Positions 37,306-45,583 of a stretch of DNA of 50,415 nucleotides are shown piece after piece; the stretch's first letter is position 1; each line of letters opens with the position of its first letter. The DNA is from a bacterium (GTDB lineage: Bacteria > UBP14 > UBA6098 > JAFGQG01): NCBI GenBank assembly GCA_016935765.1, contig JAFGQG010000038.1:1-50415 (forward strand). Reading direction: 5' to 3'. Both the position numbers and the translations under genes were made by a program. The notes beneath the pieces were generated by a model, which worked only from the letters and a program-made list of their open reading frames with translations, searched no databases and had not been told where the DNA came from.

Positions 37306-39336
37306 ATGAGATGTATTAAGTTTTTGTTGGTGCTATTTATCCTTGTTATTGGAGGAAAAGGGTATTGCGCGCATCGAATAGTACTTTTTGAGGACTTCAA
37401 CAATACCGATTGTCCGGTTTGCGCGACTGCAGACCCTACTCTTAACACGATGCGGGATACATATACCCCGATGGACATTACACCTATCGAATACCATACC
37501 TGGTGGCCCGATCCGGCAGACCCGTTCTACTCGACCAATACCACCGAAAACACAGCCAGGGTCAACTACTACAGCGTTACCGGGGTTCCGAGAGTTATAG
37601 AAGATGGTTACTATGTTCCCAGCGCCACAAGCTTATCCCAAATGGTCATGGGCATGTATTTGAGATGGCTGGAGGATTCCCCGCTGAGGATTGAAGCTCA
37701 CAAAACGATTGTGGGTTCTATCTGCTCGATATTCGTTACGATAAATGTTGGAAGACCTGTCAGCAGTACCCCGATGCTGCGTATCGCCATCCTTGAGAGC
37801 GATCTGTATTACTCCGCTCCTAATGGGGTAACTCATTTCAATTATGTCTTGAGGGATATGGTACCGAATGCTACGGGAATATCACTGACGCTGAATACGG
37901 CTCCGGATGTCCAGGAATTCGTGAGAGTAGCCACTCTCAATGCCGGGTGGGCGGTCGGCAATATTAATGTAATTGCGTTCGTGCAGGATGACGATACGAA
38001 GGAAGTTGTGCAGAGCGCTTCGGATTTTCCGGCTCCTGCTACTCATTTCAGGTATTTTACGTTAAAAAGCGCGGCTGTGAGTTCAGCATCGAGCACTGAC
38101 TTTTTTGCTTACATACAGAACACAGGAGCAGCAGATGATGACTACCAGGTTGCTGTAACCGGTTCCTATCTGCCGGCTGGCTGGAGCATGTCCTACCGGA
38201 CATCTGCGGGGACTTATAGCGGCTCTTCAACGTTGCCCCTGGACTCAGGGGAAAGCGATTCGATGATCGTTACTTTTAATACGGGTTTAGCGCCTGGTTC
38301 GGGTTGGGTGACTATCAGGTTTACTTCTACTTCAGACCACAGCCAATACAGGGAAATAACGTTCGAACTCTTCGGAAACCTCGATGTACTGGTCGTTTCT
38401 GATGATGGCGATGACAGCTATGACCATTACTTCACCGATGCCCTGGACGCGCTGGATGTTGCCCATAATGTGTGGGATATCGATGTCATGGGCTCCCCAA
38501 CTGCTGATGACATGGGGGGTGTCGATGCCGTCGTGTGGTTCACCGGTTTCGAATTTCCCACTCTAAGTTCATACAATAGAAGCCAAATATCCTTGTACCT
38601 GGACAGCGGCGGTAAGTTGTTCATGACAGGTCAGGATATCGGCTGGGACCTTTGCGATACAGATGGATCTGCATACGGTACAGGGTCTGTGGATTTTTAC
38701 CATAACTACCTCTGCGCTAACTACTTAGCAGACGATACTGATGATCACACACTCGACGGGGTAGCCGGAGACCCGGTTTCCAATGGGATCAGTCTTGCTA
38801 TTTCCGGAGGGGATGGAGCCAATAACCAGGGGTTTCCAAGCGAGATAGAACAGAGAGGAAGCGCGTCTGAAATATTCTACTATTCCGCAGGAGTATGCGG
38901 TGGAATAAAGTGCGATACCGGAACTTTCAAAGTGGTTTACCTGTCCTTCGGGTATGAAGCCATAAATAATAGCGCGGATAGGCTGCTTCTGATGGATAGG
39001 ATACTAACCTGGTTTGGTCTTACTCTAGAGGTTGAAGAGAACGATGCGCTTAAACCGGACGATACAATCGGCATGTCCCTGTATCCAAACCCCTTTAACG
39101 AGAACCTGAAGATCGAGGTCGACGCGCCTGGAAGCTCTTTTTCGCTGGAGATCTATGATATTCTCGGCAAAAATATCAGAACACTCATACATGAAGAACA
39201 GGGACGCAATAGTCCTTTGAAGTGTTACTGGAACGGATTGGATAATAAGGGTTCCGCCGTTTCATCCGGCATATATTACATTATCATGAAAAGTGGGAAT
39301 TGTCAAGATATTAAGAGGGTTATTCTTTTAAAATAG
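37306..39336 (+). CDS. Secreted thioredoxin-like/TGQxIG-domain protein with T9SS sorting domain
   Basis: 676 residues with a signal peptide (1-21). The N-terminal domain is thioredoxin-like: FEDFNNTDCPVCATA holds C36-P-V-C39, and the cis-proline loop is GVP (93-95). It resembles the Omp28-related family of FCB bacteria. An Ig-like domain of ~100 residues follows near 260-350. Then comes a Rossmann-like segment with DAVVWFTGFEF and the motif TGQDIG (441-446), which also occurs in the subtilisin-like protein at the window end. The C-terminus has LYPNPFNENLKIEV and ends in VILLK. Redox activity is possible because both cysteines are kept. Gene order and ten-base spacing suggest co-transcription with the gene before it. 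Confidence 0.85.
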   Translation: MRCIKFLLVLFILVIGGKGYCAHRIVLFEDFNNTDCPVCATADPTLNTMRDTYTPMDITPIEYHTWWPDPADPFYSTNTTENTARVNYYSVTGVPRVIEDGYYVPSATSLSQMVMGMYLRWLEDSPLRIEAHKTIVGSICSIFVTINVGRPVSSTPMLRIAILESDLYYSAPNGVTHFNYVLRDMVPNATGISLTLNTAPDVQEFVRVATLNAGWAVGNINVIAFVQDDDTKEVVQSASDFPAPATHFRYFTLKSAAVSSASSTDFFAYIQNTGAADDDYQVAVTGSYLPAGWSMSYRTSAGTYSGSSTLPLDSGESDSMIVTFNTGLAPGSGWVTIRFTSTSDHSQYREITFELFGNLDVLVVSDDGDDSYDHYFTDALDALDVAHNVWDIDVMGSPTADDMGGVDAVVWFTGFEFPTLSSYNRSQISLYLDSGGKLFMTGQDIGWDLCDTDGSAYGTGSVDFYHNYLCANYLADDTDDHTLDGVAGDPVSNGISLAISGGDGANNQGFPSEIEQRGSASEIFYYSAGVCGGIKCDTGTFKVVYLSFGYEAINNSADRLLLMDRILTWFGLTLEVEENDALKPDDTIGMSLYPNPFNENLKIEVDAPGSSFSLEIYDILGKNIRTLIHEEQGRNSPLKCYWNGLDNKGSAVSSGIYYIIMKSGNCQDIKRVILLK

Positions 39337-39708
39337 GGGATTCGTCTTTTTTTAGATTACCGGCATTGAATTGCATTTATTGTTGAGTAAGAAAACTTCT
39401 AAAATATCAAATCCAAATATTTGATCTGATTTGATATTAGGGAGCCGTTCGAGTTGTTTTTTACCGGTTTTGGTATGGATATTTTCGTTTGCGGGGATTG
39501 CCGGGGAGCGGTCAAGGCGCGCCATGACCCTACGGGATGTGACGGTAGATTTGATTTCATTCTCGGTATTTACATAATTCTCCGTTTCACGGGTAGGGAA
39601 CTGACGTGTCTGTTCCGCTTGGGGCGAGGAGGGGGTTTTTATAAATTGCCCATGGTTTTCAATATTTTGAATTTTAGATTGCATTTTCTGGGATTATTTC
39701 CATGGGGT
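39337..39708. other. 372-bp gap with an 11-bp inverted repeat
   Basis: AATATCAAATC (39403-39413) pairs perfectly with GATTTGATATT (39428-39438), about 65 bases after the upstream stop. No U-run follows it, so a terminator is uncertain. From about 39490 to 39630 the GC content rises relative to the flanks, and open frames exist on both strands (39454-39720 plus, 39352-39684 minus). Neither has a ribosome-binding site or a recognisable protein. I would treat it as non-coding or as an old gene remnant. Confidence 0.4.
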
Positions 39709-39905
39709 AAAAAAAAATAGAGACAGGAGGCTGGGAGATTCATGAAGAACCTCTCCTCATAACACAATTAAAGGTTTTTAAAATCGCTCGAGGTGTCTTG
39801 AATACGCTCGCTCCGGAAGAGGTCATGGCTGAATTCGCAACCCCAAGGGATAACCTTCATTTGATCTGTGTTAGAGGTTCTTTATTTACTCCCTCCTGTC
39901 TCTAT
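39709..39905 (-). ncRNA. Rod-like structured RNA, candidate 6S RNA
   Basis: Arms at 39717-39730 and 39892-39905 are 14 of 14 complementary (AGAGACAGGAGG core). After an internal loop, 39745-39754 pairs with 39873-39882 (AAGAACCTCT with AGAGGTTCTT), and AACACA with TGTGTT. Further in, CTCGAGGT (39787-39794) pairs with ACCCCAAG (39840-39847) with two G-U pairs. Read on the minus strand, the closing stem is followed by a run of nine T (39717-39709), as in an intrinsic terminator. A -10 TATAAA and -35 TTCAGA lie just upstream. A ~190-nt, almost fully double-stranded rod with a central bubble is the shape of 6S RNA, which binds RNA polymerase. A MITE-like element is the main alternative. Confidence 0.6.
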
Positions 39906-39906
39906 A

Positions 39907-39935
39907 TTTATAACACAATTTAAAACATTTCTGAA
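39907..39935 (-). promoter_or_regulatory. Promoter candidate for the rod-like RNA
   Basis: On the minus strand TTCAGA (39935-39930) and TATAAA (39912-39907) are separated by 17 bases. The expected start, near 39900, falls at the beginning of the closing stem. The dapA promoter candidate lies about 50 bases away on the other strand. Confidence 0.45.
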
Positions 39936-39984
39936 GAAATGCAAGTGTTTTCTCATAAAATAAAATTTTTTTTTGCAAAAACGC

Positions 39985-40012
39985 TTGTCAAAATATTCAG
40001 GATAAATAATAT
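39985..40012 (+). promoter_or_regulatory. Sigma-70-like promoter upstream of dapA
   Basis: TTGTCA (39985-39990) and TAATAT (40007-40012) are separated by 16 bases, about 65 bases before the dapA start. The -35 matches the consensus at five of six positions and the -10 at four. Confidence 0.45.
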
Positions 40013-40078
40013 GATTGATAACTGGATTATGATAACCAGGAAAAACTATAATTTTATTTGGAATATTCTGGAGGAAAA

Positions 40079-40945
40079 ATGTTTAAAGGTTCAATAGTTG
40101 CGCTGGTAACGCCATTCGATAAGGATTGCGATATTGATGAGTCATCGATAAGGAAGTTAATTAAATTTCACAAAGAGAACGGGACGAACGGTATCCTTGT
40201 TATCGGATGCACGGGCGAGTCATTCACGATCGAAGATGATGAGAGAGAAAGGATAATTCAAATAGCGAGGGAAGAGGTTGAAGATGGTATGTATCTTATC
40301 GCGGGAACTGGAGCTTCGAGTACCAAGTTGACTGTAGAGCGAACACGGAGAGCATGGGAATTAGGAGTTGACGGTGTGCTTGTTATCACCCCTTTTGGCA
40401 ATAAGCCTTCGCAGGAAGCTCATTATGAACATTACAAGGCTGTGAGTGAGGTTGGAGTTCCGATTATATTGTACAATGTTCCTTCGAGGACTGGTACGAA
40501 CCTTGTACCTGAAACGGTCGCCAGGTTATCGGAAATCCAGAATATCGTGGCTATCAAGGAAGCAAGCGGAAATCTTGACCAGGTAACGAAGATAAAAAGT
40601 ATATGCGGTATTACGGTTCTTTCGGGTGATGATGCGCTAACCCTGCCAATGCTTTCGATAGGGGGCATGGGTGTGATATCAACCTGCGCGAACATAGTGC
40701 CACGTGATATGAGCGATATGGTTAAATCATTTTCCGCTGGTGATTTTAAGAAGGCGCGTGAATTGCATCTCAAGATGTTTCCCCTTATTAAGGCTCTCTT
40801 TTTGGAAGGGAATCCGGTACCTCTGAAGGCGGCAATGGAAATGATGGGTCTTATCGAAGGTAATTTACGCCCCCCATTAAGAAAGATCGGAGAAAGGAAC
40901 CTTGAGATACTTAAAAATGAAATAAAAGAATACGGGTTGGTTTAA
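40079..40945 (+). CDS. dapA: 4-hydroxy-tetrahydrodipicolinate synthase
   Basis: 288 residues. The enzyme condenses pyruvate with aspartate semialdehyde in the first committed step to diaminopimelate and lysine, in the cytoplasm. The Schiff-base lysine K160 (VAIKEASGN), the proton-relay Y132 (ILYNVPSRTGTNL), R137 of the carboxylate site and GCTGES (44-49) are all intact and closely match E. coli numbering (K161, Y133, R138). I take the ATG at 40079 because GGAGG lies five bases upstream; an in-frame TTG at 40058 has no support. dapB follows after two bases, so the pair is one operon. DapA and DapB being present implies a diaminopimelate-containing peptidoglycan. Confidence 0.97.
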   Translation: MFKGSIVALVTPFDKDCDIDESSIRKLIKFHKENGTNGILVIGCTGESFTIEDDERERIIQIAREEVEDGMYLIAGTGASSTKLTVERTRRAWELGVDGVLVITPFGNKPSQEAHYEHYKAVSEVGVPIILYNVPSRTGTNLVPETVARLSEIQNIVAIKEASGNLDQVTKIKSICGITVLSGDDALTLPMLSIGGMGVISTCANIVPRDMSDMVKSFSAGDFKKARELHLKMFPLIKALFLEGNPVPLKAAMEMMGLIEGNLRPPLRKIGERNLEILKNEIKEYGLV

Positions 40946-40947
40946 AT

Positions 40948-41754
40948 ATGAAAGAGAAAACAAAGATAGTCGTTTATGGCGCCGCGGGAAGAATGGGCGG
41001 CAACGTTGTCAGGGAGGTAATTAAGGGTGGCAAGTTTGAACTCTCAGGGGCGGTCGAAGCTTCTGACCACTCGAAGATAGGTGAGGATATGGGTTCATTA
41101 TTGGGGATTGGTGAGGCTGGTTTAATGCTGGCGGGATCCCTCAGCGAGGTAAAAACGCATCCTGACGTACTCGTTGATTTTACGAATCCGAAGGCAGCGA
41201 TTCGTGCTCTCGATTGGTGCGTGGAAAATAAAACCAGGTTCATAACCGGTACTACAGGCTTCGATGAAGAAGAATTGACAGGAATAGAGGATGCTGGTAA
41301 CAAAATTGCGGTACTTCGATCATCGAACATGAGTATCGGGGTAAATGTGCTTTTCGAACTATCGGGAAAGCTGGCTAAAATGCTGCCTGAAGCGGACATT
41401 GAGATCCTAGAAAAGCACCACAGGAACAAGGTGGATTCTCCGTCCGGTACAGCGCTTCAGTTAGGAAAAATTATCGCTGAATCCCGAGGAGATGAATTCC
41501 AAAAAGTAGCTGTATTCGGAAGACATGGAAAAGCTGAGAAGCGCGATAGTAAAGAGATCGGGATACATTCGATTAGAGCTGGTGAAATTATTGGAGACCA
41601 TTCGATAATGTTTTCGCTGCCCTATGAGAACCTGGTTGTTTCACATCAAGCGCTATCGAGGAATGCATTCACTTATGGTGTGATGAAAGCGATCGAATTT
41701 ATAATGTCAAGGACTGTGGGGTATTACACGATGTCTAATATCTTTGATGATTAA
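40948..41754 (+). CDS. dapB: 4-hydroxy-tetrahydrodipicolinate reductase
   Basis: 268 residues. It reduces the dapA product with NAD(P)H. The nucleotide-binding loop is VYGAAGRMG (9-17), and the catalytic motif EKHHRNKVDSPSGTA lies at 155-169 with H157 (proton donor) and K161. GTTGF (101-105) is the conserved turn near the cofactor. It follows dapA with a two-base gap and a poor ribosome-binding site, so translation is probably coupled. Nothing is unusual about length or motifs. The next gene has its own strong promoter ten bases after the stop. Confidence 0.97.
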   Translation: MKEKTKIVVYGAAGRMGGNVVREVIKGGKFELSGAVEASDHSKIGEDMGSLLGIGEAGLMLAGSLSEVKTHPDVLVDFTNPKAAIRALDWCVENKTRFITGTTGFDEEELTGIEDAGNKIAVLRSSNMSIGVNVLFELSGKLAKMLPEADIEILEKHHRNKVDSPSGTALQLGKIIAESRGDEFQKVAVFGRHGKAEKRDSKEIGIHSIRAGEIIGDHSIMFSLPYENLVVSHQALSRNAFTYGVMKAIEFIMSRTVGYYTMSNIFDD

Positions 41755-41763
41755 ACATTTTTC

Positions 41764-41792
41764 TTGACAAAATTAAATAAAATTAATATATT
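41764..41792 (+). promoter_or_regulatory. Near-consensus sigma-70 promoter
   Basis: TTGACA (41764-41769), a 17-base spacer and TATATT (41787-41792) match the sigma-70 consensus in 11 of 12 positions with ideal spacing. It begins ten bases after the dapB stop and lies 40 bases before the ATG of the next gene. The strong boxes suggest a highly expressed secreted protein. Confidence 0.75.
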
Positions 41793-41832
41793 GTTTAAAA
41801 AACTTCTAAAAAAATTAAACGGAGGTTTAAAA

Positions 41833-43707
41833 ATGAGAAGATTTTCATTAGGTTTTTTCTTATTAATTCTTGTATTTAGTTTTATTAACGCCCAGGATTA
41901 TTATCCGCCGGAGGATCTCGAAGCTATAAGCAACCTTGATAGTCATATTCCGCTTTCATGGAGTGTGCCAGTCATTCCCAGGGAGCTTGTTGAGTTGTTT
42001 TATGATGATGGTTTCGCGAGAAGCACCGATTCAGCGGAAGCCTATGATATTATGAGTGTTAGATTTACTGCGGTTGAGCCCTGCACCTTGAAGACCGCGA
42101 AGTTTTTCTTGTATTGTACTGCTGGAGCGCACCCGGTCAGGATCAGGGTTTGGGGAGACGATGGCGCGGGACGTCCGCAATTCAGCGCGCCCCTCTGCCC
42201 GGCTATTGACATGGATGTCGACATCGCATCGGATTGGCTCGAAGTTGATGTGACTCCTTACGACCTCATCTTTTATCCCGGAGAAGAATTCCATATTAGT
42301 ATTGAGAAAAGAGACACATTCTATTTCCCGTTTTATTTCCTTCTTGCAGACGAATCGCCAGTCACTCCGCAGAGGAGTTTTATTTACGATTTCACATATT
42401 TTGCCTCTCTTGCCGTAGATGGAGATTGGATGATAAGAGCCCTTGTTGCTCCATTTGAGGATAGGAGGGTGTTCAGAAGTACAACAGGTAGAAGGATTCA
42501 TCACTTTGATGAACAGGTTCGGGAGTATTATGAGCTACAGCCGGTGCCCGAAGAATTTGGTGATATTCCAAGGCAATATGCTGTCCAGGATGTTAGATGG
42601 TATAATATTTACAGGTCGGAAGTTCCCGGAGATCCGGAAGACTTCGATTACATTGCTTTTACCGAGGAACTTACGTACGATGACTGGGATGTTACTAACG
42701 ATATGACTTATTACTATTACGTAACAGCGGTTTATCTGGGTGGTGAGAGTGAACCAACAGAGATCGTGTCCGCAACACCTCGTTCCGGCGCTGCTTCGCT
42801 TTATGTGGATACTCTCAGGTACATTAGCTGTGATTCTGCGATAGCCGCGGTATCCTGGAGACCTGGAGCTAAAGTAGGTAATGTATTCTCAGTTGAAGGT
42901 CCATGTAAATTGAGTGAACTGCATTACCGCTTTTATCATACCGGCAGGTTTTATCCGGAAGTATATGAGTGGGATGGCGATGGTGTGGGAGATCCTATTT
43001 TCGTTTACCCGTTTGCGAGAGATGTTCTTGCTGCCGGATGGATTGTCGAGAATGTACGTCCATTGCGCATTATTCTCAATGATGATTTCTTCGTTTCGTG
43101 CAGGTACGCTGATGGTTCGCTGTCTTTATCCCTTATGGATATGGTGGGAGCTGATTGGTCATGGGATTTCGATCCCACAGAAGGTTGGAGAAACGTAACG
43201 GATACATCCTATTGCATCAGGGCGGTTGTTGAATACAATGACGCTGAGCAATATCTTGTTTTAAATGAGGGTTGGAATATGTTGTCATTTACAGTTATCC
43301 CGGAAACCGATGATATGGAAGAGCTGTTTCCTTTCCTTTTAGTCCCGTCAGTATATTACTGGGATCCTTACCTGAGGTCGTATGTGTATGATCCCACTGT
43401 GGTACCGGGAAGAGGTTATTTTGTATTTTCGCTTGTCGATACGACTGTATTAATAACTGGTACTCCTATAACGAGTTTTGATTATGAATGCTGGGAAGGC
43501 TGGGATCTGATCGGTTCTCTATCAAGCTATTTACCAGTGCCCCTTTCTGCTGCTGTAACTTATCCTGCAGACGCTATTGAAATACCCAATACTTTTTACT
43601 GGGATCCTAATACTCGAAGCTACGTTATGGATACGTTTTTCTATCCCGGTTTAGCGCACTGGGTGCTTTTTGTTCCGGATTGCGTTTTCAGATTGAGCAT
43701 CGAATAG
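41833..43707 (+). CDS. Secreted FN3-containing protein with duplicated YWDP C-terminal module
   Basis: 624 residues. The ATG at 41833 follows GGAGG by seven bases. The longer frame back to 41764 would run through the promoter, so it is not used. The signal peptide is MRRFSLGFFLLILVFSFINA. Two jelly-roll-like domains (about 45-200 and 330-475) flank an FN3-type domain (WYNIYRSEVPGDPEDF to EIVSATPRS). The C-terminal ~145 residues hold two copies of a ~70-residue module, each with GWxxx near the start and YYWDPYLRSYV or FYWDPNTRSYV in the middle. No PNPFN sorting domain is present, so the export route after Sec is unclear. Function unknown. Confidence 0.85.
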   Translation: MRRFSLGFFLLILVFSFINAQDYYPPEDLEAISNLDSHIPLSWSVPVIPRELVELFYDDGFARSTDSAEAYDIMSVRFTAVEPCTLKTAKFFLYCTAGAHPVRIRVWGDDGAGRPQFSAPLCPAIDMDVDIASDWLEVDVTPYDLIFYPGEEFHISIEKRDTFYFPFYFLLADESPVTPQRSFIYDFTYFASLAVDGDWMIRALVAPFEDRRVFRSTTGRRIHHFDEQVREYYELQPVPEEFGDIPRQYAVQDVRWYNIYRSEVPGDPEDFDYIAFTEELTYDDWDVTNDMTYYYYVTAVYLGGESEPTEIVSATPRSGAASLYVDTLRYISCDSAIAAVSWRPGAKVGNVFSVEGPCKLSELHYRFYHTGRFYPEVYEWDGDGVGDPIFVYPFARDVLAAGWIVENVRPLRIILNDDFFVSCRYADGSLSLSLMDMVGADWSWDFDPTEGWRNVTDTSYCIRAVVEYNDAEQYLVLNEGWNMLSFTVIPETDDMEELFPFLLVPSVYYWDPYLRSYVYDPTVVPGRGYFVFSLVDTTVLITGTPITSFDYECWEGWDLIGSLSSYLPVPLSAAVTYPADAIEIPNTFYWDPNTRSYVMDTFFYPGLAHWVLFVPDCVFRLSIE

Positions 43708-43739
43708 CATAAAAAAAACAAAAAAAATAAAATTTATAC

Positions 43740-43766
43740 TTGATATTCTCGAGTATTCTATATAAA
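43740..43766 (+). promoter_or_regulatory. Weak promoter candidate
   Basis: TTGATA (43740-43745) and TATAAA (43761-43766) are 15 bases apart, shorter than ideal. They lie 120 bases upstream of the next start, in a very AT-rich gap. Confidence 0.3.
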
Positions 43767-43886
43767 ATATCTTTCTTGTAATAAATAATCATTTATTTAC
43801 GCGGTTTTACAGTTTTATTTACGAGTTTTTTTCTAAAATAATTATAAACAAGGATATAAAATATAATTCTGAAAGGAGGATTTTGG

Positions 43887-44891
43887 ATGTTTAAAAAGTT
43901 TTTATTTGCAGCTTTTGCTCTTCTGATCTGCGCGGGTTATTCTTTCGGTGGTACTGTATCAGGCAATATTATATTCGATGGCGGTGATGGCGCTGGTTTC
44001 GTTCTGCTGCTTGATAGTTCTCTCCTGGAAGCGGATTCTATTAACCCGGAGGATATTCCATTTGCAGCTTTCTTCTCCGTCGGACCGTGGTCGGTCGAGC
44101 ATACTTTTTCCGATTTCCTGGAATATTACGCTGTTGCCGGTATGCCTGCCAGTGGATTAGTTCCTCTTCCAGGTGAACCATGCGGACAGTATCCCGGAAA
44201 CCCATTTACCACGACTGGTGGAGATGCAACCGGTATTGATGTAGTCCTGGATACTATCGGCGGAATAGTAGGAGAGATCACGTACAGTGGTAGTTTTGAT
44301 AATGTTAAATTGAACGTTTATGATGCCTACCCGTGGATCATATCCCTGGTAGGAGTAGGTGAGGACGACCTGGTGCTGGAAGATGTCCATGCAATAAGCG
44401 GCAATTCCTTCTCTTTCGATGATCTCACCTCCGGCGCAAAGAAATTCGTTCTTTTTGTAGATGAGAACATGAACGAAACTCTTGACCTTTCAGAGGTCAG
44501 AGATACTGCTGATTCGGAACTCAGGGGCGTTTTCTTCATCGGTGGTGGAATGGGTACCGATACGGTAACGTTCGACCTGGATGCGCCGGGTATCGATGAA
44601 AAACAGACTATTCCTGAATTCGGTATCATGAAAAATTTCCCCAATCCTTTTAATGCCGCCACAAGGATAGTTTACTATGTTGGAGAACCTTGCGATGTGG
44701 ACATTACGGTTTACGATATTACCGGGAACAAGGTATGCAATCTATATGAGGGCAAAAAAGCCGCCGGGAATCATATAAATACGTGGAACGGTCGAAATTC
44801 CCAGGGTGTGGATGTTGCCCCCGGCTTGTACTTATGCAAGTTGACTGTTGGTGGAAGTTCACAGGTTGGGAAAATGCTATATTTAAAATAA
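43887..44891 (+). CDS. Secreted protein with T9SS type A sorting domain
   Basis: 334 residues. AAAGGAGG precedes the ATG at good distance. The signal peptide is MFKKFLFAAFALLICAGYSFG. The body (GTVSGNIIFDGGDGAGFVLL; GGIVGEITYSGSFDNVKLNVY) looks like repeated beta-sandwich units of the carboxypeptidase-regulatory or SdrD-like B-domain kind. The C-terminus carries KNFPNPFNAATRIVYYV and ends in KMLYLK. It is probably secreted and retained at the surface. The universal stress gene follows after 21 bases, which is a plausible but functionally unexplained linkage. Confidence 0.85.
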   Translation: MFKKFLFAAFALLICAGYSFGGTVSGNIIFDGGDGAGFVLLLDSSLLEADSINPEDIPFAAFFSVGPWSVEHTFSDFLEYYAVAGMPASGLVPLPGEPCGQYPGNPFTTTGGDATGIDVVLDTIGGIVGEITYSGSFDNVKLNVYDAYPWIISLVGVGEDDLVLEDVHAISGNSFSFDDLTSGAKKFVLFVDENMNETLDLSEVRDTADSELRGVFFIGGGMGTDTVTFDLDAPGIDEKQTIPEFGIMKNFPNPFNAATRIVYYVGEPCDVDITVYDITGNKVCNLYEGKKAAGNHINTWNGRNSQGVDVAPGLYLCKLTVGGSSQVGKMLYLK

Positions 44892-44912
44892 CTTAATTAT
44901 TGAGAGATACTA

Positions 44913-45365
44913 ATGTTCGATTATATTCTTTATCCCACAGATTTTTCCAAACCTTCTCTGAAAGCCTTTGAGTATGTAAAAAGGCTGAAGAATGCAGGCA
45001 TGCAGAAGGTACTGCTGCTTCACGTAGTCGATAAGAGGGAAGTTAGTACTATGGCTACCATGGAAGGGTTTTCTTCTACGCATTACCCCGATATCATTGA
45101 AGATGTAAGAAAGGAAATGACTCAGAAAGCCGAAAAGGAAATTGAAAAGTTAACTTCAGAATTAAAGGCTATGGATGTCAAAGTTGTGCAAAGAATAGTG
45201 TACGGCATACCTTTTGAAGTGATAATTAATGAGGCTGAAAGCGAGAAAGTATCATGCATAGTAATAGGCTCGCATGGAAAGAGCCTGGTAACTGAAATGT
45301 TGCTGGGAAGCACTTCGGAGAAGGTTGTGAGAAAGGCTAAATGCCCGGTTTTTGTGGTTAAATAG
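44913..45365 (+). CDS. Universal stress protein, UspA family
   Basis: 150 residues, a single Usp domain in the cytoplasm. The ATP-binding signature G-x-x-G-(9)-G-S is complete (G119-S-H-G122 to G132-S133), so it is likely of the ATP-binding subgroup. The N-terminal strand is FDYILYPTDFS and the C-terminal one CPVFVVK, both typical. Usp proteins bind ATP and aid survival under stress or starvation; the specific signal cannot be read here. A strong hairpin follows five bases after the stop. Confidence 0.95.
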   Translation: MFDYILYPTDFSKPSLKAFEYVKRLKNAGMQKVLLLHVVDKREVSTMATMEGFSSTHYPDIIEDVRKEMTQKAEKEIEKLTSELKAMDVKVVQRIVYGIPFEVIINEAESEKVSCIVIGSHGKSLVTEMLLGSTSEKVVRKAKCPVFVVK

Positions 45366-45369
45366 AATT

Positions 45370-45403
45370 GGAGGGTCTGACCATCATTTGGATCAGACCC
45401 TCC
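45370..45403 (+). terminator. Strong hairpin after the Usp gene, terminator-like
   Basis: GGAGGGTCTGA (45370-45380) pairs perfectly with TCAGACCCTCC (45393-45403), extended by CCA/TGG inside. No U-run follows directly. A second helix is possible just downstream, where GTAGG-type sequence (45421 on) pairs with CCTAC (to 45450). It may end the Usp transcript or be a copy of a dispersed palindromic element. Confidence 0.5.
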
Positions 45404-45516
45404 CGTTCCTATCCCAACGGGTAGGTCAGGGTTTCTGCTCTGAACCCTACTAATTTAAAAATTACATGAAAATTTTTAAAATATCCAGGGTAAGCTTTAT
45501 TTTTAGGGTTTATTTA

Positions 45517-45544
45517 TTGACATTATTATTGTTTTTTGTAAATT
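45517..45544 (+). promoter_or_regulatory. Promoter candidate of the nucleotidyltransferase module
   Basis: TTGACA (45517-45522) is a perfect -35 box; TAAATT (45539-45544) 16 bases later is a moderate -10. The first gene starts 39 bases after it, with AGGAG at 45571-45575. Confidence 0.45.
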
Positions 45545-45583
45545 ATATTTAAATAATTCATTGTTGCATTTAGGAGTTCAAAG

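Noticed and set aside
39352..39684. A 110-codon minus-strand frame beside the rod-like RNA
   Set aside because: No ribosome-binding site, no recognisable domain, and it covers a hairpin and a mixed-composition spacer. It reads like non-coding DNA.
39709..39905. SRP RNA, as an identity for the rod-like RNA
   Set aside because: The conserved SRP apical motif (GGTCCGGAAGGAAGCAGCC-like) is not present; only a short CCGGA matches.
41764..41832. An upstream extension of the FN3 protein from TTG at 41764
   Set aside because: The stretch is the TTGACA...TATATT promoter and its initially transcribed region. The ATG at 41833 has a good ribosome-binding site and begins the signal peptide.
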